A model generated the notes under the pieces. It ran no database searches, was not told where the DNA came from, and saw only the letters and a list, made by a program, of their open reading frames with translations. Below are positions 1 to 6,228 of a stretch of DNA of 7,759 nt, piece after piece (within the stretch, counting starts at the first letter, position 1; each line of letters begins with the position of its first letter). The stretch is from CBDUUP01 sp965370435. GTDB taxonomy: Bacteria > Chloroflexota > Anaerolineae > Anaerolineales > UBA11579. Position numbers and translations under genes: made by a program. The stretch spans positions 1 to 7,759 of the forward strand of contig CBDUUP010000213.1 in assembly GCA_965370435.1 (NCBI GenBank), given 5' to 3'.

Positions 1-106
1 TGAAGAAGCCTTAGTGCACTAGTTCTGAACATGAGCCAAGTTTTTTATTTTTCTTAGCGCTAAGTTAAGCTAAATGTTGGTAAAAAAGCCTGACCATCTT
101 GACTTC
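1..106. other. Left-edge intergenic DNA, no gene seen
   Basis: AT-rich stretch with no open frame that looks coding on either strand. It contains two perfect palindromes, TAGTGCACTA at 12-21 and CTTAGCGCTAAG at 53-64, and a T-rich run at 41-52. The T-run lies before the second palindrome rather than after it, so it does not make a normal intrinsic terminator on the + strand, and on the - strand the palindrome is followed by A, not U. The gene upstream of the window is not visible. Confidence 0.5.
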
Positions 107-127
107 TGTCATTCCGAGGCGGAGGCC

Positions 128-200
128 AAGGAATCCCTGATACCGTGGCTTTTTATAGCCGAGGAAGGTGAAAAACATCCCTTGTTCACAGGGATTCCTT
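128..200. repeat. 12-bp inverted repeat arms, long-loop hairpin
   Basis: AAGGAATCCCTG at 128-139 and CAGGGATTCCTT at 189-200 are exact reverse complements (12/12) separated by 49 bases. Together with the GTCATTCCGAG just upstream they look like the left half of a dispersed inverted repeat. The expected right half (ending in CTCGGAATGACA) lies much farther away, at 518-529, as if later DNA had been inserted between. Confidence 0.6.
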
Positions 201-206
201 CCCTTC

Positions 207-228
207 GGCTGGCTCAGGGCTGGCTCAG
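207..228. repeat. 11-bp perfect tandem duplication
   Basis: GGCTGGCTCAG occurs twice in direct succession (207-217 and 218-228). The following bases (GACAAGC) continue a TTCGGCTGGCTCAGGACAAG-like string of the sort seen in dispersed intergenic repeats. This is likely a slippage product inside the composite repeat element. Confidence 0.7.
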
Positions 229-309
229 GACAAGCTTGGGCGATGAAGCTGCCCTCCTACTAAGAAACTTAAGAATTTAGGACATGTTTTGGATAGGAGG
301 CGCGTGACT

Positions 310-330
310 GGGCGAAGCAGCGCTTCGCCC
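310..330. repeat. GGGCGA hairpin, copy A
   Basis: The arms GGGCGAAGC (310-318) and GCTTCGCCC (322-330) pair perfectly over 9 bp around a 3-base loop AGC. No T-run follows (the next bases are CTACAGAAG), so it is not a standard intrinsic terminator. It belongs to the tandemly duplicated unit and has a partner at 440-460. Confidence 0.75.
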
Positions 331-439
331 CTACAGAAGAGGGGGTGTTTCTTTTCCACAGAACATGGCTTTTGACGTTGTGAAGGCACTACTAAGAAAC
401 TTCAGGGTTTCGGAGCAAGGTTATGTATGTTGGCGCGCC

Positions 440-460
440 GGGCGACCCACCGGGTCGCCC
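440..460. repeat. GGGCGA hairpin, copy B
   Basis: The arms GGGCGACCC (440-448) and GGGTCGCCC (452-460) pair perfectly over 9 bp around a 3-base loop ACC. Compared with copy A at 310-330, stem pairs 7 and 8 change from A-T and G-C to C-G and C-G, so both arms have changed together and pairing is kept. Confidence 0.75.
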
Positions 461-735
461 CTACGGAAGAGGGGATGTTTCTTTTCCACTGAACGGGGTT
501 TTTGGCGTTGTGGGGAGCTCGGAATGACAATTATGGAGAGATATTGAATATCGTTGGGTTCCGAGGTCACTTGAAAATTACAAATTGATCCAATGGGTTT
601 TTAGACAGTGAATCCCTGAATTCTTATGGTTCGTTCTTCAGGGGCCGCTATTACGCGTTCTCGATGGCATGAAAATTGCTTCAATTGGTTTATATTTCAA
701 TACGAAACTGCAATCCATCCGTCATCGTGTGCGTC

Positions 736-764
736 TTGCGTTACCGGGCAGTCTGGCATACAAT
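736..764 (+). promoter_or_regulatory. Candidate sigma-70-type promoter for the kinase-FIST operon
   Basis: TTGCGT (736-741) and TACAAT (759-764) are separated by 17 bases. The -10 matches the consensus at 5 of 6 positions, while the -35 keeps only TTG. A start near 771 would give a 5' leader of about 62 bases. TTGACG at 776-781 followed by CATAAT at 796-801 is an alternative pair, but its 14-base spacer is short. This is sequence matching only. Confidence 0.35.
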
Positions 765-781
765 TATTTTGGTGATTGACG

Positions 782-810
782 GCCTGGACTTTGTACATAA
801 TAATCCAGGC
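782..810 (+). promoter_or_regulatory. 7-bp inverted repeat upstream of the kinase start
   Basis: GCCTGGA (782-788) and TCCAGGC (804-810) are exact reverse complements with a 15-base AT-rich spacer, ending 23 bases before the ATG at 834. It could be a dyad operator or a hairpin in the 5' leader; nothing here decides between these. No Shine-Dalgarno sequence lies between it and the ATG. Confidence 0.3.
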
Positions 811-833
811 TATATCCCTCAATCATAAAGCTT

Positions 834-3800
834 ATGGAAGAAGTACAAGAAGCCAAAACGCTCGCTGCGCTGCCAAACCTGGCCGGTTGGTTGGACCGGG
901 TGTCGCCAACTGTCACCGCCGCATATTTGGGCGTCATTTTGTTGGCCTTTGTCGCTATCCCGGTGTTGGCTTATACTTGGATGGGGACGCCGTTCCTGGG
1001 CGGGTTTGTGGAGCATACGTTGATCTTCAACGACATAGGCCCAACCCAGCCTGGTAACGCGGCCTGGGAGGCATACAATCAGGGGCTAGGTTTTGGGGAT
1101 CAATTATTGGCTATCGCCGGGCAGGAGGTCAGGAACACCCGCCAGATGCAGGATGTTTTGGATGGCTTTCATCCGGGCGAGACCATTCCCATCACAGTGT
1201 TGAGCGAGAGCGGGAAATTGCGAGAGTTGGATATTTTATTGCATGCCTTCCCCACCGCGGACCGGATAGCATACCATTACACTTTGTACATGGTAGGCCT
1301 GGTGTACCTGGGCTGCGGCTTGTGGGTGTTCCGGCTGCGGCGGGCGGATGCCGCCGGGCGGGCGTTTGCGCTGTTCACCGCCTCGGTCGCATTGATGCTG
1401 GCCAGTTTGTTTGAGGTGAACACCACTCATTATCTCACCCCTCTGTGGACGCTGGCAGTTGCGGTTATGGCGGGGGCTTTGCTCAACCTGGTATTTGTAT
1501 TCCCGCGCCAGGCCAAGATATTGACGCGCTGGCCTTTCCTGCGCTGGGCGGGGTATGTGCCTGCGTTGGCGCTGTTCCTGAACGCGCTGCCAACCTTGTT
1601 CAACTTCAACCGGCCGACCGCCTACGCCTCGGCCTGGAACGCCGAGTACCTGTACGCGGCGCTGGCGGTGGCGATTTTTATGATCGTCACTTTACTGCAA
1701 CGCTTCACCTCCCCCTCGCCGATCGTGCACGAGCAGACCCGGATTGTCTTGTGGAGTTCGTTATCTTTCCTGCCTCTGAGCCTGTGGGCTTTGGGCGACG
1801 CAGTAGCTTTTATCCCCGACGTTCTGCATAATGTCCCGCTGCCTTATTTGATGGTCCCCAGGGGATTATTTCAGGTGGCGATTGCCTATGCGGTCTTGCG
1901 CTACCGGTTGCTTAACACCGATTACGTGGTCAGCCGGGCGGTGTTATATGCCTCGCTGTCGGTGCTGGCGGCTTCGGGCTATGCCTTGCTGGTCAGCGGG
2001 ATAAGCATGATCTTTGGGACGGTGGTGAATGCCAACAATCCTTTCTTGATCGGGATGCTGGTCTTTGTGCTGGCCTTAGCGCTCAACCCGCTGCGGGAGC
2101 GCATGCAGCGGGTGATTGATAGGCTCTTCTTCCGAGGGCAGGCAGCCCACCGTGAACTGCTGGAGAACTTCGCCGGTGAACTCACCCAGATCGTAGAGCT
2201 TCCGACCATTGTGGCGTTGGTGCGCAAGTACGTCACGGAAGTCTTGCAGCCGGTTCACTTCCACGTCTACGTGCACGACCCCTTGAGCGACTATTACGTC
2301 GCCACGCTGGATGAGAAAAAGCGTCCGACCACAGACATCCGCTTTGGGGCCAACAGCCCTCTGCCGCAGACCCTGTCCCGCCACCAGAAAACCCTCTTCC
2401 TGGCGGAGGCGGACACCTTGCCGCTGGCCTTGCTGACTGAGCGAACCCGCCTGGCGCTGCTGGGCGCGCAGCTTTTCACCGCCCTGCCCGGACAGGCCCG
2501 GCTGACGGGATGGCTGGCTTTGGGGCCGCGCCGCTCCGGCGAACCTTACACCAGCAGGGACATCAATTTCCTGGCCGCGCTGAGCGACCAAGCCGCCCTG
2601 GCGGTGGAGCGTGCGCAAGTATTGGCTGACAAAGACCGCCGGGTGCATGAGATGAACGTGCTCACCCGGGTGGCCCAGGGCGTCAACGTGACCCTGGCAT
2701 TCGACGACATTTTGGAGTTGATCTTCGCCCAGACCATCCAGATCATCCCCACCCGGGATTTCAGGATCACCCTTTTCAACGAAATGACTCAAACGCTCCA
2801 TCACGCTTTCTTCGTGGAAGATGACGACCGCATCGGAGAGAAGGAGGATATGCCTCTGCCCACCGGACGCGGTCTGGAGCAGGAAGTGATCCGCAGCCGC
2901 CGGGCTATTGTGACTGACGATTACGTGAGCGAGTGCCGCCGCAGAGGGGTGTTGGTGGACGCGGATGATCTATTTGCCTGGATGAGCGTGCCGCTCAACG
3001 CGGGGGCGGAGACCATCGGGGTGCTCAGCCTGGGGAACCGGGACGGGGCCATTGTCTACACGGATGGCCAGCGCGGCCTGCTGCAAGCTATCGCCGATCA
3101 GGCTGCCGGGGCGATTGTGAAGGCCCGTCTGCTGCAAGAGACGGAGCGCAGAGCGCGCCAATTGGCGACCCTGAACGAGGTGGCTCGCAGCCTGACCTCC
3201 ACCCTCGACTCCGACCCCCTGCTCAACCGCATCATGCAGAGCGCGGTAGATATTCTGAACTGCGAGGCGGGCAGCCTGCTGTTGATTGATGATGAGACCG
3301 GCGAGTTGATCTTTGAGGTGGTGGTCAGTCCGGTGGCGGTTCAATTGAAGGGGACGAGGCTGAAACCTGGAGTGGGTCTGGTGGGAAAAGCGGTTGAGAC
3401 CCGCGAACCGGTCATTGTCAACGATGTCATGGACAGCTCTGAATGGCACGACGACACTGACAAGGAAACCGGTTTTCAAACCCGGTCGATTTTGGTGGTG
3501 CCCATGCTGGTCCAGGACCGGGTGCTGGGCGTGCTGGAAGTTATGAATAAAAAAGACCGGCTGCCCTTTAGCTATGACGACCGCGAGCTGCTGACCGCTT
3601 TCACCGGACAGGCTGCGGTGGCGATTGAGAACGCCCGCCTATACACTCTCACCGACCAAAAACTGTCAGTGCGGGTCGAAGAGCTATCGGTGATGCAGCG
3701 CATTGACCGCGAATTGAACACCAGCCTGGACGTGGCCCGGGCCATGCGCATCACCCTGGAATGGGCCATGCGCCAGTCGGGCGCTGCGGCGGGGTTGGTG

Positions 3801-4892
3801 GGCGTGGTGGAAGAAGAGGGCATCCGGGTGATGGCGCAGGAAGGACTGGATAGTGAGCTTGCGCCCTATGAGGACGCACCCCTGCCTATTGATTTTCCCG
3901 CCATTCGGGAAGCGATAGAGACGGTTCAACCTCAGCAGCTCTATCTGGATGACACCGCCAGCGGGACGGGATTCCTCAGCGACGCGCAGGCCCAGATCGT
4001 GATCCCCATCCGCCGGGAAGGAGAGGTAATTGGGATACTCTTGTTGGAGAGCAAGGAATCTGGGCGTTACCGGGATGATATTCAGGAATTCCTCATCCGC
4101 CTGGGCGACCATGCCGCCATCGCTATCTCCAACGCCCAGTTATACGGCGCGGTGCAGCAGGCCAATATCGCCAAGAGCGACTTCATCTCCTTCATTTCCC
4201 ATGAGTTGAAGACTCCGATGACTTCTATTCGAGGGTTCACCGACTTGCTGGCCGCCGGTTCGGTGGGGCCGATCAACGAGGCGCAGGAGAATTTCCTGGT
4301 CACTATCCGCACCAACGTCACGCGGATGAGCACGCTGGTCTCCGACCTGGCTGACCTTTCCCGCATTGAGGCCGGGCGTCTGCGGTTGGAGTTCAGCGCT
4401 TGCGACATTAGAGAGGTCATTGATGAAGTCCTGCGCTCGGCTCAAGCAGGGATCGATGAAAAGGAACAGAATTTTATTATTGAAATCCCCGACGACATTC
4501 CACCCATTTGGACCGACCGGGTGCGTTTGGTGCAGGCGCTCACCAACCTGGTCAACAACGCGTATAAGTATACGCCTGAGCAGGGCGATCTCTTCTTCTA
4601 TGCGGAGGCCGCTGAGAATCAGTGGGATCCGCAGGGCGCGCCGCAGGTGGTGCACATCCGGGTGAGGGACACGGGGATCGGCATCAGCGAAGAGGACCAG
4701 CCCAAGATATTCCGCCAATATTTCCGCACCGCCGAGAGTCGAGAATTCGCCACGGGCACCGGCCTGGGATTGAATATCACCAAGTCTTTGGTGGAACTGC
4801 AAGGCGGCCAGCTCTGGTTCGACAGCGTGCAAGGGGAGGGGTCAACCTTCCATTTCACCGTACCCATCGCTGAAGAAGAGGAGGGCGACTAG
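834..4892 (+). CDS. Membrane multi-sensor histidine kinase (PDZ-like, TM bundle, 4 x GAF, HisKA, HATPase)
   Basis: Sensor kinase of 1352 residues at the cytoplasmic membrane, expected to autophosphorylate a histidine and pass the phosphate to an unseen response regulator. Order of parts: TM1 about 28-50; an extracytoplasmic PDZ-like stretch about 84-137 (GLGFGDQLLAIAGQEV); roughly nine further TM segments about 139-420; GAF domains about 441-597, 605-765, 778-937 and 949-1104; HisKA with H-box ISHELKTP (phospho-acceptor His1123); N-box NLVNNAYKYTP (Asn1242); G1 box DTGIGI (Asp1279); F-box near 1293-1298; G2 box GTGLGL (1308-1313). All catalytic boxes look intact. There is no receiver domain. 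RYRLLNTDYVVSRAVLY (356-372) resembles the end of the membrane region in ComP-like kinases. The ATG at 834 is the first usable in-frame start after a stop at 801-803, but it lacks a clear Shine-Dalgarno sequence. The FIST gene follows after 4 bases, suggesting one operon. The ligand cannot be read from sequence. Confidence 0.95.
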   Translation: MEEVQEAKTLAALPNLAGWLDRVSPTVTAAYLGVILLAFVAIPVLAYTWMGTPFLGGFVEHTLIFNDIGPTQPGNAAWEAYNQGLGFGDQLLAIAGQEVRNTRQMQDVLDGFHPGETIPITVLSESGKLRELDILLHAFPTADRIAYHYTLYMVGLVYLGCGLWVFRLRRADAAGRAFALFTASVALMLASLFEVNTTHYLTPLWTLAVAVMAGALLNLVFVFPRQAKILTRWPFLRWAGYVPALALFLNALPTLFNFNRPTAYASAWNAEYLYAALAVAIFMIVTLLQRFTSPSPIVHEQTRIVLWSSLSFLPLSLWALGDAVAFIPDVLHNVPLPYLMVPRGLFQVAIAYAVLRYRLLNTDYVVSRAVLYASLSVLAASGYALLVSGISMIFGTVVNANNPFLIGMLVFVLALALNPLRERMQRVIDRLFFRGQAAHRELLENFAGELTQIVELPTIVALVRKYVTEVLQPVHFHVYVHDPLSDYYVATLDEKKRPTTDIRFGANSPLPQTLSRHQKTLFLAEADTLPLALLTERTRLALLGAQLFTALPGQARLTGWLALGPRRSGEPYTSRDINFLAALSDQAALAVERAQVLADKDRRVHEMNVLTRVAQGVNVTLAFDDILELIFAQTIQIIPTRDFRITLFNEMTQTLHHAFFVEDDDRIGEKEDMPLPTGRGLEQEVIRSRRAIVTDDYVSECRRRGVLVDADDLFAWMSVPLNAGAETIGVLSLGNRDGAIVYTDGQRGLLQAIADQAAGAIVKARLLQETERRARQLATLNEVARSLTSTLDSDPLLNRIMQSAVDILNCEAGSLLLIDDETGELIFEVVVSPVAVQLKGTRLKPGVGLVGKAVETREPVIVNDVMDSSEWHDDTDKETGFQTRSILVVPMLVQDRVLGVLEVMNKKDRLPFSYDDRELLTAFTGQAAVAIENARLYTLTDQKLSVRVEELSVMQRIDRELNTSLDVARAMRITLEWAMRQSGAAAGLVGVVEEEGIRVMAQEGLDSELAPYEDAPLPIDFPAIREAIETVQPQQLYLDDTASGTGFLSDAQAQIVIPIRREGEVIGILLLESKESGRYRDDIQEFLIRLGDHAAIAISNAQLYGAVQQANIAKSDFISFISHELKTPMTSIRGFTDLLAAGSVGPINEAQENFLVTIRTNVTRMSTLVSDLADLSRIEAGRLRLEFSACDIREVIDEVLRSAQAGIDEKEQNFIIEIPDDIPPIWTDRVRLVQALTNLVNNAYKYTPEQGDLFFYAEAAENQWDPQGAPQVVHIRVRDTGIGISEEDQPKIFRQYFRTAESREFATGTGLGLNITKSLVELQGGQLWFDSVQGEGSTFHFTVPIAEEEEGD
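4878..4885 (+). promoter_or_regulatory. Ribosome binding site for the FIST gene, inside the kinase 3' end
   Basis: GAGGAGGG lies 11 bases before the ATG at 4897 and within the last codons of the kinase gene, whose stop is at 4890-4892. This supports the 4897 start and suggests translational coupling of the two genes. Confidence 0.6.
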
Positions 4893-4896
4893 GATC

Positions 4897-6063
4897 ATGG
4901 CGATTTCGGCGGCTGTAGGGCAAGCCCACGCCTTGAACGGGCGCGAAGCCAGCGCACAGGCTATCCACAAGGCGTTGAATGAGGTGGAGCGTGAGCCTAT
5001 CGCCATGGGACTCATTTTCGCCTCCTATGATTACGATATTCAAGAGATCATGGGCGGGGCGGCGGCGCTTCTGGGCGACATTCCCTTGCTGGGGTTCAGC
5101 ACTTCGGGTGAATTCACCTCCAAGGGCCAGAGCCGCCGTTCGGTGGTGGTGGCGCTGCTGACCGGCGCTGAGGCTCAGGTGAAAGCGAATTGGTGGGAAG
5201 GGTTTTCGGAAGACAGTCAGGCTGTCACTGAACGCATGGTGGAGAGCTTCCTTCCCCAGGATGACGAGTATACATTGCTGCTGGTGGCCGACGGCTTGAG
5301 CGGGGACGGCGCGCTGCTGTGCCAGGGCCTGCCGGAGGGAGATTACACGGTGGCGGGCTGTCTGGCGGGAGGCGACCTGCGCCTGGGGCGCACTTTCCAG
5401 ATAGGCGGGGCGCAGGCGGGGACCGGAGGGTTGGCGGCGGCGTTATTGACCGGCCAGATTCGGGCGGGGGTGGGGGCCGCTCACGGCTGGCAGGAGGTGG
5501 GGGCATATTTCCAGATCACCCGAGCCAGGGACTCATGGGTGGGCGCATTGGATGGCCGTCCGGCCTCCGAGACTTACGCCCGTTTGTTTGGCTACCAGGC
5601 GCGGGAGTGGGCATTCCCGCCTCTCAATACGTTGGTGCGCTTATATCCGCTGGGCCTGGAACTGGATGGCCGTGAGACTCTCCAGGTGCGGACGCCCATA
5701 AGCGTGGAAGCGGACGGCAGTTTGCGGATGAATACCACCGTGCCCGACGGGGCGGTGGGCCATTTGCTGGTGGGCAGCGCGGAAAATTGCATGGAGGCAG
5801 CCCGTGAGGCGACTCGCAAGGCGCTCAGTGAATTGGGGGACGCTCGTCCGGTGTTGGCGTTGGTTTTGGCGGATGTGTCCTGGCAGATGCTGTTGGAGGC
5901 CCAGCCGGGTATCGAGATCAACGCGGTGCGGGAAGCGTTGGGGCCGGACATCCCTATTGCGGGGGGGTATACTTTCGGGCAGATCGCCCGACCTGACTCC
6001 TCTGGGCAGCCCGAGCTGCTCAACCAGCACATTGAGGTGATCGTTATTGGGGAGAAGGGATAA
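4897..6063 (+). CDS. FIST domain signal-transduction protein (FIST_N + FIST_C)
   Basis: Soluble 388-residue protein, the usual length for a stand-alone FIST protein, with no signal peptide or membrane segment. FIST_N spans roughly 30-190, with GFSTSGEFT at 66-74 (family form close to GCSTAGE) and VAGCLAGGD at 152-160. The N/C junction carries HGWQEVGAYFQITRA (196-210), which matches the HG...VTRA pattern typical before FIST_C. FIST_C follows, with LDGRPASETYARLFG (218-232), and ends with GGYTFGQI (356-363) and NQHIEVIVIG (376-385). FIST domains are sensory modules proposed to bind small ligands. The NosP subgroup binds haem and nitric oxide and controls kinases encoded beside it. Here the gene begins 4 bases after a histidine kinase, so it probably modulates that kinase. 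Haem binding cannot be decided: five histidines are present (11, 24, 196, 289, 378), none assignable as ligand. The stop codon TAA overlaps the AACGTT repeat at 6062. Confidence 0.9.
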   Translation: MAISAAVGQAHALNGREASAQAIHKALNEVEREPIAMGLIFASYDYDIQEIMGGAAALLGDIPLLGFSTSGEFTSKGQSRRSVVVALLTGAEAQVKANWWEGFSEDSQAVTERMVESFLPQDDEYTLLLVADGLSGDGALLCQGLPEGDYTVAGCLAGGDLRLGRTFQIGGAQAGTGGLAAALLTGQIRAGVGAAHGWQEVGAYFQITRARDSWVGALDGRPASETYARLFGYQAREWAFPPLNTLVRLYPLGLELDGRETLQVRTPISVEADGSLRMNTTVPDGAVGHLLVGSAENCMEAAREATRKALSELGDARPVLALVLADVSWQMLLEAQPGIEINAVREALGPDIPIAGGYTFGQIARPDSSGQPELLNQHIEVIVIGEKG

Positions 6064-6100
6064 CGTTGAACGTTTGAACGTGAAAACGTTGGAACGTTTC
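6062..6100. repeat. AACGTT-type short repeat array, left copy
   Basis: Five near-tandem 7-8 base units beginning with AACGT (AACGTTG, AACGTTTG, AACGTGAA, AACGTTGG, AACGTTTC). The first unit overlaps the TAA stop codon of the FIST gene. Bases 6067-6098 match 7691-7722 at 31 of 32 positions in the same orientation (the difference is T6075 versus G7699). AACGTT is self-complementary, so the array is both directly and invertedly repetitive. A 7-bp stem with a 2-base loop (AAACGTT/AACGTTT, 6084-6099) is possible, but no T-run makes it a convincing terminator. Confidence 0.8.
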
Positions 6101-6168
6101 TTTGAATAACATCCTAATTCTAAATATGGCGGTTAACCAGAATGGATCAATAGTGAATTCGTATCCTG

Positions 6169-6174
6169 TATAAT
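6169..6174 (+). promoter_or_regulatory. Candidate upstream -10 box (TATAAT) for the two-gene cassette
   Basis: A perfect TATAAT, preceded by TG, about 55 bases before the ATG at 6229. No good -35 box stands 16-18 bases upstream. Transcription from here would start near 6181 and give a leader of about 48 bases without a clear Shine-Dalgarno sequence near the start codon. Confidence 0.3.
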
Positions 6175-6215
6175 TAGAAAGGTTCGTATGCATTCGATAA
6201 ACTAATTGTTTCACT

Positions 6216-6221
6216 TATAAT
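6216..6221 (+). promoter_or_regulatory. -10 box (TATAAT) placed for a leaderless transcript
   Basis: A perfect TATAAT ends 7 bases before the ATG at 6229, so transcription would begin at or within a base or two of the start codon. No Shine-Dalgarno sequence precedes this ATG, which fits a leaderless mRNA. The -35 region is poor (TTCGAT at 6193-6198 with a 17-base spacer). Confidence 0.4.
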
Positions 6222-6228
6222 TAATGAA

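Larger units (their letters stand above)
257..520. repeat. Imperfect tandem duplication, unit about 130 bp
   Basis: Two consecutive units, 257-388 and 389-520. Both begin with CTACTAAGAAACTT (257-270 and 389-402, identical) and both carry a GGGCGA hairpin followed by CCTAC, GAAGAGGGG and TGTTTCTTTTCCAC. Aligning 311-380 with 441-510 (offset 130) gives 58 identical bases of 70 by hand count. A 2-base length difference lies between the start of the unit and the hairpin. The last 10 bases of the units do not match. Confidence 0.75.
107..529. repeat. Composite intergenic repeat element with terminal inverted repeats
   Basis: The 12 bases TGTCATTCCGAG at 107-118 recur as their exact reverse complement at 518-529 and bound a 423-bp segment without a credible gene. 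Inside are a second perfect 12-bp inverted pair (AAGGAATCCCTG at 128-139, CAGGGATTCCTT at 189-200), an 11-bp tandem duplication at 207-228, a tandem duplication of a unit of about 130 bp (257-520) and two strong hairpins. Short inverted repeats of the GTCATTCCGAG and GGAATCC type are common as dispersed non-coding repeats in several bacterial phyla. I infer a MITE- or REP-like element, or several nested ones. There is no transposase, and no obvious target-site duplication just outside 107 and 529. Short open frames here look like accidents of the repeat. Confidence 0.6.
530..833 (+). other. Upstream region of the histidine kinase gene
   Basis: About 300 bases without a coding frame I can support. 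It repeats the 10-mer GAATCCCTGA (610-619, also at 131-140) and has a weak hairpin, CCCTGAA at 614-620 with TTCAGGG at 637-643. The second half carries the candidate promoter (736-764) and an inverted repeat (782-810) described separately. Composition is more AT-rich than the gene that follows. Confidence 0.5.

Noticed and set aside
41..64. T-run plus palindrome as an intrinsic terminator
   Set aside because: The T-run precedes the palindrome on the + strand and would be an A-run after it on the - strand.
95..541. Target-site duplication around the 107-529 element
   Set aside because: The flanking bases (CTTC on the left, ATTA on the right) do not match.
74..547. Small open frames at 74-280 and 365-547
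   Set aside because: They are built from the inverted and tandem repeats of the intergenic element, have no plausible start signals and show no protein-like domain.
2076..2804. 242-residue open frame on the - strand opposite the kinase, and similar antisense frames
   Set aside because: They are shadows of a GC-rich coding gene; the + strand frame encodes clear GAF domains there.
834..4892. Hybrid kinase with receiver domain
   Set aside because: The protein ends about 40 residues after the G2 box, leaving no room for a receiver domain.
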